Positions 6,340 to 13,759 of a stretch of DNA of 16,987 nucleotides are shown here, piece after piece. The notes under the pieces are model-generated. The model saw nothing but the letters and a program-made list of their open reading frames with translations, had not been told where the DNA came from and searched no databases. Where the stretch lies: NCBI GenBank assembly GCA_047972265.1, contig JBKEAM010000087.1:1-16987 (forward strand), read 5' to 3'. The number at the start of each line of letters is the position of its first letter. Positions within the stretch are counted from its first letter, which is position 1. This DNA is from JAAYCI01 sp047972265. Lineage in GTDB: Bacteria > Bacillota > Clostridia > Oscillospirales > Ruminococcaceae. A program made the translations under genes and the position numbers.

Positions 6340-7338
6340 ATGACGGTGCGAGAACAAACCCAAGGTATAGAACGCCAAACGCTGACTGCTTACGCTGCAT
6401 TTAGCGATGCAACCCAAGGCCGCATGCGCCCCGAAGAAGAGTGTCAGCTGCGCACGCCGTTTCAGCGAGACAGAGACCGCATTATTCATTGCAAGGCATT
6501 TCGCCGGTTAAAGCAAAAAACACAGGTGTTTTTATCCCCCGAGGGGGATCATTACCGTACTCGCCTTACCCATACGCTAGAGGTAAGCCAAATTGCCCGC
6601 ACTGTGGCACGCGCTATGCGCCTAAACGAGGACCTTACCGAGGCCATAGCCCTTGGGCACGACCTTGGACATACCCCTTTTGGGCATGCAGGCGAACGCG
6701 CCCTAAACAGCCTTATTCCAAACGGCTTTAGACATTACGAGCAAAGCGTACGTGTTGTAGATTTTTTAGAAAAAGATCACACCGGCCTTAACCTTACCTG
6801 GGAGGTACGGGATGGCATGCTACACCACACGGGCGGCGCTTTGGCCGCTACCCTAGAAGGCCAGCTGATACGCTATGCAGACCGTATTGCTTATGTAAAC
6901 CACGATATAGAGGATGCTATTTCGGCCGGCGTGTTGGACGCTAAAGACCTGCCCAGTGCCCCTGTTGCCGTTTTGGGCAGTACCAAATCCGCACGCATCA
7001 CCACCCTTATTCACTCACTCGTGCATCACTCGGGTTCGCAGGGGCTTGCCATGCAGCCGGAGATACAGGCCGCCTTTGATGAACTGCGCCGCTTTATGTA
7101 CTCTACCGTTTATGTAGACCCCATAGCCAAAGCCGAAGAAAGTAAGGTAGAAGGCCTGCTTGCAGAGCTATACCACTTATTTGTTAAAGAGCCCGACCGC
7201 ATGCCTGCCTTTTACCTGCAAATTGCAGAAACCGAGGGCGTAGACCGTGCTGTAGGCGATTATATAAGCGGCATGAGCGACGATTTTGCGGTGCGTACTT
7301 TTAAAGATTTGTTTATCCCGCAAAAATGGGGCTCTTAA
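6340..7338 (+). CDS. dgt: Deoxyguanosinetriphosphate triphosphohydrolase-like protein (HD domain)
   Basis: A 332-residue HD-superfamily phosphohydrolase of the dGTPase type, which removes triphosphate from deoxynucleoside triphosphates and so trims dNTP pools. The metal-binding HD set is complete: H78 in RLTHTLEV, H107-D108 in GHDLGHTPFGH, and D181 in YADRIAYVNHD. The N-terminal RTPFQRDRDRIIHCKAFRRL segment (38-57) is diagnostic of dGTPase-like proteins, and the short length fits the clade common in Firmicutes. The start ATG 6340 has AAGGAGGA at 6323-6330, 9 nt away, and beats the longer frame from 6304. The gene sits just upstream of dnaG and rpoD, an arrangement I recall from other Clostridia, and links dNTP control with replication and transcription genes. 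Exact nucleotide preference cannot be read from sequence. Confidence 0.93.
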   Translation: MTVREQTQGIERQTLTAYAAFSDATQGRMRPEEECQLRTPFQRDRDRIIHCKAFRRLKQKTQVFLSPEGDHYRTRLTHTLEVSQIARTVARAMRLNEDLTEAIALGHDLGHTPFGHAGERALNSLIPNGFRHYEQSVRVVDFLEKDHTGLNLTWEVRDGMLHHTGGALAATLEGQLIRYADRIAYVNHDIEDAISAGVLDAKDLPSAPVAVLGSTKSARITTLIHSLVHHSGSQGLAMQPEIQAAFDELRRFMYSTVYVDPIAKAEESKVEGLLAELYHLFVKEPDRMPAFYLQIAETEGVDRAVGDYISGMSDDFAVRTFKDLFIPQKWGS

Positions 7339-7465
7339 CGCAGCTTCGTTTTGTTGGGCATCACCCATAAAAATTTAGATTTTGCACTCATAATCCTGTT
7401 TGTATCGTTCTATATCTAAAGCCCCTTTTAAAACAGATTTATTTATTAACTGTATATTTGTAAAT

Positions 7466-7503
7466 GGCGTTTTTACTGCCCTGCTGGGTAAAAACGTCCT
7501 TTT
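7466..7503 (+). terminator. Hairpin between dgt and dnaG, weak terminator or attenuator
   Basis: GGCGTTTTTAC (7466-7476) pairs with GTAAAAACGTCC (7488-7499), an 11-bp stem with one G-T wobble, followed by TTTT. The loop can also form a CCC/GGG pair. It ends 17 nt before the dnaG ribosome site, so it may separate dgt from dnaG-rpoD or set their ratio. I found no convincing promoter in the rest of the 7339-7535 gap. Confidence 0.55.
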
Positions 7504-7535
7504 AATCCAAAGCTGGTAGTAAGGAGGTGCCGCGT

Positions 7536-9314
7536 ATGGCTATACCACAAGAATATATCGCCGAGCTTTCGCGGCGCATAGACATTACCGAGCTGATTGG
7601 CAGCTTTGTTCAGCTTAAGCGTGCAGGACGCTTAGAGCGCGGCCTTTGCCCTTTTCATAACGAAAAAAGCCCCTCTTTTTACGTTTATCCAGACACCGCC
7701 AGCTTTTACTGCTTTGGGTGCGGCGCAGGCGGCGACGCCATCACCTTTGTAAAAAATATCCAAAATTTAGATTACTCTGAAGCCGTGCGTTTTTTAGCCG
7801 CCCGCGTGGGTATGCCTATGCCGGAGGAAGACGACGAAACCTCTAAAATACGGGGCCGTACGCTGGCTATAAACCGCGAAGCCGCTCGTTTTTTTGCCAC
7901 CTGCCTTAACAGCGAAACAGGCGGAAAAGCGCGTGCTTACCTGCGGGGTCGTGGACTGAGCGATTCTATCATCCGTCGCTTTGGGCTGGGGTATGCCCCC
8001 GATGAATACGGTGCCGCATTAAACCATTTAAAACGGCAGGGCTTTACCGAGCAGGAAATTTTAACCGCGGGCATCTGTAAAAAAGGGCAGCGCGGGCCCT
8101 ACGATGCCTTTCGCGGCAGGGCTATGTTCCCCATTATAGATTTACGGGGCAACGTCATCGCTTTTGGCGGGCGGGCCATGGCCGATGGGCAGGGTCCCAA
8201 ATACCTTAATAGTTCCGACACGCCTGTGTTTAAAAAAAGCCGCAACCTGTTTGCCCTGCAAATTGCAAATAAGGCTCCTTCTCGCCGGTACATTTTAGCA
8301 GAGGGCTATATGGATGTTATCAGCCTGCACCAAGCCGGGTTTTCTACCGCTGTTGCCACCTTAGGCACCGCTATTACAGCCGAACAGGCCAAGCTGCTTA
8401 GCGATTACGCCGACGAACTGGTAATTTGCTACGATGCCGATGAAGCGGGCCAAAAGGCCACGGCGCGCGCCATTGCTATTTTAAAAGAAACCCCCTTACG
8501 GGTAAGTGTCCTTACCGTACCGGACGCAAAAGACCCGGATGAGTTTATACGCAAATATGGGGCAGAGAGGTTTGCCACCCTGCTGGATGGGTCTAAAAAC
8601 ACCATAGAATACGCCCTGTTTAAGGCCAAAGAAAAACAAGAGCTAAACAGTCCCGAGGCGCAATCTACTTACCTGCGTGCCGCACTGGATGTGTTGGCTG
8701 CAAACGCCACCCCCACCGAGCAGGACATTTACGCCGGGCGCCTTGCCGAAGAAACAGGTGTGTCCAAATCCGCTATTCTTACCCAGCTGGAAACAGTTGT
8801 GCGGCTGCGGCGTAAGCGAAACGCCGCCGAGCGTGAAAAACGCCGCCGCGAAGAGGGTATGGCCGCCTCCATCAATCTGCCGCCGGGCAGCGGCGGCTCC
8901 CGCGCATTGGATGTTGCCTTTGCAGAGCAGCAATTGATGGCTGCCGCGCTTAAAAACCCGCAGCATACGCTTGCGCAAATAAAAGATGCCGTGCAGCCAG
9001 CACAGTTTCTTTCGCCCGAAATGAGCGAAACCTATACCGCCCTGCTAACAATGCAGGCCGATGGCGAACTGATTGATTTTACCACTCTTGCTTCGCATCT
9101 TTCCGAGCGTGCCACCACTCTTATGGGGCGTATACTGGCACAAAACTACGATACCGGCTTTACCGACGCAGACCTGCAAATGTTTATCGAGCGCATTTTG
9201 CAAACCAGCAATAACCCCGCCAATACTGCGGGCATGGATGCGTCTGAATATGCTTCTTATTTCGATTCTTTGCGCAAATCTAAAGGCGTAGCAGAACCCG
9301 AAAACGACTCTTAG
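7536..9314 (+). CDS. dnaG: DNA primase DnaG
   Basis: A 592-residue DNA primase that makes RNA primers at the replication fork. The N-terminal CHC2 zinc-binding domain is intact (C38, H41, C59, C62, spacing C-x2-H-x17-C-x2-C). The RNA-polymerase/TOPRIM core follows, with the catalytic Glu in EGYMDV (E256) and the metal-binding DADEAG (D300, D302). After an Arg/Glu-rich linker near 430-450, the last 130 residues resemble the helicase-binding domain that contacts DnaB. Length is normal for the family. ATG 7536 is chosen over GTG 7527 because AAGGAGG at 7521-7527 overlaps the GTG and sits 8 nt before the ATG. rpoD follows after 42 nt, very likely on the same transcript, recalling the primase-sigma part of the macromolecular synthesis operon. 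Confidence 0.98.
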   Translation: MAIPQEYIAELSRRIDITELIGSFVQLKRAGRLERGLCPFHNEKSPSFYVYPDTASFYCFGCGAGGDAITFVKNIQNLDYSEAVRFLAARVGMPMPEEDDETSKIRGRTLAINREAARFFATCLNSETGGKARAYLRGRGLSDSIIRRFGLGYAPDEYGAALNHLKRQGFTEQEILTAGICKKGQRGPYDAFRGRAMFPIIDLRGNVIAFGGRAMADGQGPKYLNSSDTPVFKKSRNLFALQIANKAPSRRYILAEGYMDVISLHQAGFSTAVATLGTAITAEQAKLLSDYADELVICYDADEAGQKATARAIAILKETPLRVSVLTVPDAKDPDEFIRKYGAERFATLLDGSKNTIEYALFKAKEKQELNSPEAQSTYLRAALDVLAANATPTEQDIYAGRLAEETGVSKSAILTQLETVVRLRRKRNAAEREKRRREEGMAASINLPPGSGGSRALDVAFAEQQLMAAALKNPQHTLAQIKDAVQPAQFLSPEMSETYTALLTMQADGELIDFTTLASHLSERATTLMGRILAQNYDTGFTDADLQMFIERILQTSNNPANTAGMDASEYASYFDSLRKSKGVAEPENDS

Positions 9315-9356
9315 GCAAGTTTACGTTGTATCATTTAAAACAGAAGGAGAATTTGA

Positions 9357-10445
9357 ATGGCAGACAAAAAGGCACTCATTAGGGAATTGGTGGAAACCGG
9401 CAAAAAGAACGGCAAGGTAAGCACCAAAGATATTAATGATGTTTTGGAGGACATTGGCTTTGATGTAGAGCAGGTAGACAAGCTGTACGAAATGCTGGAT
9501 GCCCAAAATATCGAAATTGTGGATGAGCCTGATCCCGATTCGGACAAAGCCCCCCTTACCGAAGACTCGGTAGACCGGTTCGAAAGCGAGCTTTCTGCCG
9601 AGGGCGTTTCTATCGATGACCCCGTAAAGGTATATTTAAAAGAAATTGGCCGCGTGCCTTTGCTTTCCAGCGAGGACGAGGTACAATTGGCCATTCAAAT
9701 ACAAAATGGCGGCCCGCAGGGCGATATTGCAAAGCGCCGCCTGTCAGAGGCAAACCTTCGTTTGGTTGTTTCGATTGCCAAGCGATATGTAGGCCGCGGC
9801 ATGCAATTTTTAGATTTGATACAGGAAGGCAACCTTGGCCTTATTAAAGCGGTAGAAAAGTTTGACTATACAAAGGGCTTTAAATTTTCTACCTACGCAA
9901 CATGGTGGATACGCCAGGCTATTACCCGCGCCATTGCAGACCAAGCCCGTACCATCCGTATCCCTGTACATATGGTAGAAACCATTAACAAGGTTAAAAA
10001 GGTATCCAGCCAGCTTTTGCACCGCAACGGGCACGAAGCCACTGCCGACGAAATTGCGGATGAGCTGGGTATGCCGGTAGAAAAAGTACGCGAAATTATG
10101 CGCGTTGCCCAAGAGCCGGTTAGCCTCGAAACCCCCATTGGCGAAGAAGAAGACAGCCACCTGGGTGATTTTATCCCGGACGAAGATGCCCCTGTGCCTG
10201 CCGAAGCCGCCAGCCATACCCTGCTAAAAGAGCAGCTTTCCCAGGTTTTAAAAACCCTTACCCTGCGCGAAGAAAACGTGTTGCGCCTGCGCTTTGGGCT
10301 GGAGGATGGCCGCCCCCGCACACTAGAGGAGGTTGGCAAAGAGTTTCAGGTTACGCGCGAACGTATCCGCCAGATAGAGGCAAAAGCCCTGCGCAAACTG
10401 CGCCACCCCAGCCGCAGCAAAAAACTACGCGACTTTTTGGATTGA
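9357..10445 (+). CDS. rpoD: RNA polymerase primary sigma factor (RpoD/SigA)
   Basis: A 362-residue group 1 sigma-70 protein that directs RNA polymerase to housekeeping promoters. Region 1.1 (about 1-60) is present, followed by an acidic stretch. Region 1.2 begins DPVKVYLKEIGRVPLL at 88. Region 2 includes EGNLGLIKAVEKFDY near 157-171 and the -10 recognition helix YATWWIRQAITRAI at 180-193. Region 3 spans about 205-280. Region 4.2 carries the -35 recognition helix-turn-helix, TLEEVGKEFQVTRERIRQIEAKAL at 322-345. The length fits Gram-positive SigA, which lacks the large insert of proteobacterial RpoD. AAGGAG at 9344-9349 lies 7 nt before ATG. It is downstream of dnaG and followed by a terminator, so it closes this operon. 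Confidence 0.98.
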   Translation: MADKKALIRELVETGKKNGKVSTKDINDVLEDIGFDVEQVDKLYEMLDAQNIEIVDEPDPDSDKAPLTEDSVDRFESELSAEGVSIDDPVKVYLKEIGRVPLLSSEDEVQLAIQIQNGGPQGDIAKRRLSEANLRLVVSIAKRYVGRGMQFLDLIQEGNLGLIKAVEKFDYTKGFKFSTYATWWIRQAITRAIADQARTIRIPVHMVETINKVKKVSSQLLHRNGHEATADEIADELGMPVEKVREIMRVAQEPVSLETPIGEEEDSHLGDFIPDEDAPVPAEAASHTLLKEQLSQVLKTLTLREENVLRLRFGLEDGRPRTLEEVGKEFQVTRERIRQIEAKALRKLRHPSRSKKLRDFLD

Positions 10446-10473
10446 TTTTTTACGCATCACTTTACAAAACCAT

Positions 10474-10505
10474 TCTACCCTTTACCACTGGGTGGGTGTT
10501 TTTGT
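10474..10505 (+). terminator. Rho-independent terminator after rpoD
   Basis: A stem of 7 bp including two G-T wobbles (10474-10480 with 10490-10496, core ACCC/GGGT) and a 9-nt loop, then GTTTTTG. It lies 29 nt after the rpoD stop codon. It is weaker than the other terminators in this window. Confidence 0.6.
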
Positions 10506-10546
10506 TTGTTATATAAATCTTTTTTTATATAGTATTGGTTTTATTC

Positions 10547-10576
10547 TTGCCATATAGTGTGCTATACTATTATATA
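10547..10576 (+). promoter_or_regulatory. Candidate promoter of the lipoprotein-pseudosulfatase unit
   Basis: -35 TTGCCA at 10547-10552, an 18-nt spacer, and -10 TATATA at 10571-10576, about 50 nt before the start codon and just after the rpoD terminator. The surrounding stretch is AT-rich and has other -10-like hexamers (TATACT at 10563-10568, TATTAT at 10568-10573), so the exact -10 is uncertain. Confidence 0.45.
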
Positions 10577-10626
10577 TTTCGTATCTATACAAAATACGGA
10601 TAGTATGTAAGGGGAAATTGATAAAT

Positions 10627-12126
10627 ATGCGGCTAAAAGCAAAGGGGCTTGCGGCGTTCCTTTTGGTTTTTTGTATGGCTTTTACAGCATGCAGCGCGCC
10701 CGCTGTAACCATGCAGCAAAGTTCTTCGGTTGCAAGTTCAGCTCCTCAGCAAAATGCTCCTTTCTCTACCATCTACTCTATTCCTTTGTCCTCTTCGCAA
10801 TATTCTTTAAGAGCTTTTGTAACAGCAGATGGAAAAGAAATAATGCGCATCAGCAACAAGTATCTCTATACATTAGATGACGAAATCACAAAACAACCCC
10901 TTGCCATAATGGAGTATGAAGTAGACGACGAATATGTTGAAGGGAACGATGAATACTACGAACCTTCTACTAGAGTACGGCTGTTTTCTTTAGATGGAAC
11001 CCTTCTGCGCGACTGGGAGGATGGTTTTTATTATCAGGCTTTTGGCCGCTACATTTGGTATACTAACTTTAGTCCTCGAAATATGGACTGGAGCGAAGGC
11101 CCTGGTGCCGGATATGATGATGTCTCTGAATTGATTGACATGTATACAGGAGAAGTAAAAGCCAGTTTTTTGGGTCTTTTAATTTTTTACTGGCAAAATG
11201 GCTCCCCATATATTATAAAATATGGCGTTGATATGACTGTTCAAAGCATTATGGATTCAAATTTTAATCTTGTCACCGATCTTTCTGCTTCTCCTTACGA
11301 AAGATTATGGTTCCAGAACGGCTATTTTCTCGCTTCTCTTCCCAATGCTGGTGGATCACACTATATTCTTGACAATTCGCTTACTCCCATTTTTCCAGAC
11401 GCTTTTATGGGCTCTTCCCCTTGCGGCGATGGTTTTTTAGAAGCGACCATCGAAAAAGATGGTAAAAGAACAGAAGTAATTTTAGATATCCACAATGCAA
11501 AAAGTATTCCCTCAGAATCTGTTCTTACAGATAAGCAATCTCTTATATACTTCAATAACAACATAATGTTTATCTATGATTCTTCAATTGACATTTATCA
11601 GTTGTATAAAGCGGATGGTACTTTATTGGCATCTGATTTTAGTGATTTTGAAGCACCTTCTTTTTATGGCACCGATTCTCCCCCACACTCGTATTTATAT
11701 CTTGTAAAAGATAATACCCTATATGCTGTAGGTGAAAACGGAGAATTTGCTTATACTTGTTCTTTTCCTGTTGAATCTATCCAATTTGTAGAGTTTCCTT
11801 CTTCAAATTCGGACAATGAACGCCTGATTGTTGATTTGCCATCGGGTAATGTCACTTTATTAAGCGATACTCTTCAACCTATTCTTCCTAATGCCGAATA
11901 TGCCGATGTTGATGTATTGTCCTGCGGGTATATTGCTGTCAAAGATATTAACACGGGGTTATACAATATTTTTTCTTCTACCGGTCGCCTTTTAATAAAA
12001 GATTTAGATAAGTATTATTCCGACTACACAATGACCAACCCCGGCCGCATTATTGGCATCAAGGATAACACTGTCATCCTTATGGATGAAGGCGGAAACT
12101 GGATTTGGCACGATACTTACACTTAA
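10627..12126 (+). CDS. Lipoprotein of unknown function, possibly beta-propeller-like
   Basis: A 499-residue exported protein. Residues 1-22 are a lipoprotein signal peptide ending FTAC (lipidated C22), followed by a Ser/Gln/Ala-rich linker to about 45. The body is rich in Tyr, Asp and Ser, with repeated short units of the form 'x-Leu-Tyr/Phe-x-x-Asp-Gly-x-Leu-Leu' (for example LFSLDGTLLRDW, LYKADGTLLASDF, YAVGENGEF, IFSSTGRLLIKDL). This suggests repeated blades, as in WG-repeat or propeller proteins. I recognise no specific family. Start ATG 10627 is preferred; AAGGGGA at 10608-10614 is 12 nt away, and a TTG at 10618 lies too close to it. Base composition is visibly more A/T-rich than its neighbours. 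The next gene follows after only 39 nt, so the two are probably co-transcribed. Confidence 0.85.
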   Translation: MRLKAKGLAAFLLVFCMAFTACSAPAVTMQQSSSVASSAPQQNAPFSTIYSIPLSSSQYSLRAFVTADGKEIMRISNKYLYTLDDEITKQPLAIMEYEVDDEYVEGNDEYYEPSTRVRLFSLDGTLLRDWEDGFYYQAFGRYIWYTNFSPRNMDWSEGPGAGYDDVSELIDMYTGEVKASFLGLLIFYWQNGSPYIIKYGVDMTVQSIMDSNFNLVTDLSASPYERLWFQNGYFLASLPNAGGSHYILDNSLTPIFPDAFMGSSPCGDGFLEATIEKDGKRTEVILDIHNAKSIPSESVLTDKQSLIYFNNNIMFIYDSSIDIYQLYKADGTLLASDFSDFEAPSFYGTDSPPHSYLYLVKDNTLYAVGENGEFAYTCSFPVESIQFVEFPSSNSDNERLIVDLPSGNVTLLSDTLQPILPNAEYADVDVLSCGYIAVKDINTGLYNIFSSTGRLLIKDLDKYYSDYTMTNPGRIIGIKDNTVILMDEGGNWIWHDTYT

Positions 12127-12165
12127 ACCCTATTTACCTATAAAAATATTGATGGAGGTGCCTGT

Positions 12166-13614
12166 ATGTCACCAGAAACTGAGCACAAAAAAAGGGATAA
12201 TATTATTTTAGTGGCCGCCGGCGGCCTGCGTGCGGATGCCTTGGCACATTTGGGCAACCCTGCGGCAGTAACCCCCCATTTGGATGAACTCGCACAGGAA
12301 GGTATCTCTTTTTCCAACGCCTATTGTCAATCTACCGAGGCTGCCCCCTCATGCATCAGCCTGCTTTCGGGTTTGTATCCCCACAGCGCAGGGCACCGCA
12401 CCGCAACCTCGCTGCAGCGCCCAGACGAACCCAATATTCTTAAAGCCATGAAAGATAACGGATACGAGGTAATTTGGATTGGGATGAACGATTTTTTGCC
12501 GCCCAATGTATCCAAAACACCCTATTGCCACGAGTATCATAGCGGCAGCGCCCCTTTAACTTCGCCGCCGCAGTACACGCCCGCCCAGCAAATGCAGCCT
12601 GTTCCTCCATACTCCTTTTATGGCGGACAGCAGGATAGCGAATCTGCCCCAAACAGTTACGATTGGAACTGCCTGCAGGCGGCACTTGCCTTTATAAAAG
12701 AAAAAAGCGAAATGCCGGGAGAATCCCCCTTCTTTTTATATCTCTCTTTACGGGGTGCCAGCCCTCCGTATATCTGTGAGGATCCCTGGTATAGCAGCAT
12801 AGATCAATCTCTTTTGCCCAGCCGGCGCCCCAACATCGAAAGCCTGTCGGACAAGGCTGCTGTTTTGGACGACATACGCGAAAAACAAAACCTGATGGAG
12901 TGGGGCGACCCCCAGTTTGACGAATTGCGTGCTACCTACCTAGCCCGCGTTTCTCGGCTGGACAGCCAGATTGGCGAACTGTGTGCAGAACTTAAAGGCT
13001 GCAATTTATTTGAGGACACCAACCTGCTTATTACAAGCCCCTATGGAGATTATGCGGGCGATTACGGCCTAGTAGAAAAGGCCGACAACTGCTTTGAAGA
13101 TCCCCTGTGCCGCGTGCCTCTTATCGTTAAACCAGCCGAGCGCCACATTTGCAGCGCCCGCATCACCCCTGCTCTTTCCGAGCTGATTGATATTCCTGCA
13201 ACACTTGCAGATATGGCCGGGTTCTCTTTAGGGTATATACAGCATGGCCTTTCACTTTTGCCTGCGGTTGCCGGCAGTGACGCATACCGTGGCACCGCAT
13301 TTTGTGAGGGCGGCCGCTTAAAGGGCGAGGCTCTGCCTCCGGTATGCCCTGTGCACTCTCCTTATTGGCCCCGTTTTAGCGCGCAAGCTTCCGAAAACGG
13401 TCAAAACAACAAAGCTTGCATGATACGTGTAGGCAATCTTAAATATATTATGCGTATGGATGATAAAGAGGAACTATACGACTTAGAGGCAGACCCCGGC
13501 GAAATTAAAAACCTGATACAGGATGCTTCTTATTCTTTAGATTTATTAGAGCTGCGCGGCCATCTATTATACTTTATGGTACAAACCAGTGGTTTCATTT
13601 CTCCCCTTATCTAA
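12166..13614 (+). CDS. Sulfatase-fold protein with lost catalytic residues (probable pseudosulfatase)
   Basis: A 482-residue protein that follows the type I sulfatase pattern along its length: a first strand near 12-24, then TPHLDELAQEGISFSNAYCQS (36-56), SLLSGLYPHSAG (65-76), FFLYLSL (189-195), ITSPYGDYAGDYGLVEK (289-305) and the C-terminal ELYDLEADPGE signature. Key active-site positions differ. The paired Asp metal ligands read Gly-Gly (19-20). C-x-P-S-R, whose Cys becomes formylglycine, reads A59-A-P-S-C63. The SDHG metal site reads SPYG (291-294). The His of D-P-H-P-P reads Ser (199). It should therefore bind no metal and cleave no sulfate ester by the known mechanism. The frame is intact, and GGAGGTG at 12154-12160 supports the start. 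No signal peptide is present, so it should be cytoplasmic. It may act as a sensor, scaffold or binding protein. Confidence 0.88.
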   Translation: MSPETEHKKRDNIILVAAGGLRADALAHLGNPAAVTPHLDELAQEGISFSNAYCQSTEAAPSCISLLSGLYPHSAGHRTATSLQRPDEPNILKAMKDNGYEVIWIGMNDFLPPNVSKTPYCHEYHSGSAPLTSPPQYTPAQQMQPVPPYSFYGGQQDSESAPNSYDWNCLQAALAFIKEKSEMPGESPFFLYLSLRGASPPYICEDPWYSSIDQSLLPSRRPNIESLSDKAAVLDDIREKQNLMEWGDPQFDELRATYLARVSRLDSQIGELCAELKGCNLFEDTNLLITSPYGDYAGDYGLVEKADNCFEDPLCRVPLIVKPAERHICSARITPALSELIDIPATLADMAGFSLGYIQHGLSLLPAVAGSDAYRGTAFCEGGRLKGEALPPVCPVHSPYWPRFSAQASENGQNNKACMIRVGNLKYIMRMDDKEELYDLEADPGEIKNLIQDASYSLDLLELRGHLLYFMVQTSGFISPLI

Positions 13615-13670
13615 ACCAGATGGCGCCCTATAAATAATTTTAAATTTAAACGGCAATAAAATACAAATAC

Positions 13671-13707
13671 GCAAAAGCCCTCCGGTTTAAAGCCGGAGGG
13701 CTTTTGC
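13671..13707. terminator. Bidirectional terminator between the pseudosulfatase gene and typA
   Basis: A perfect 15-bp stem (GCAAAAGCCCTCCGG at 13671-13685 with CCGGAGGGCTTTTGC at 13693-13707) and a 7-nt loop. The A4/T4 flanks within the stem provide a T tract on either strand. It lies between two convergent genes and can serve both. Confidence 0.9.
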
Positions 13708-13759
13708 ATCTATCAACACTCTTTTTTCTTTCGGTAATGTTTAGGTAAACTGGCAGGCA

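Noticed and set aside
12280..12360. Active sulfatase with the formylglycine motif
   Set aside because: The position of the modified Cys is Ala and the motif Arg is Cys, while the flanking landmarks align without gaps, so the active motif is absent rather than shifted.
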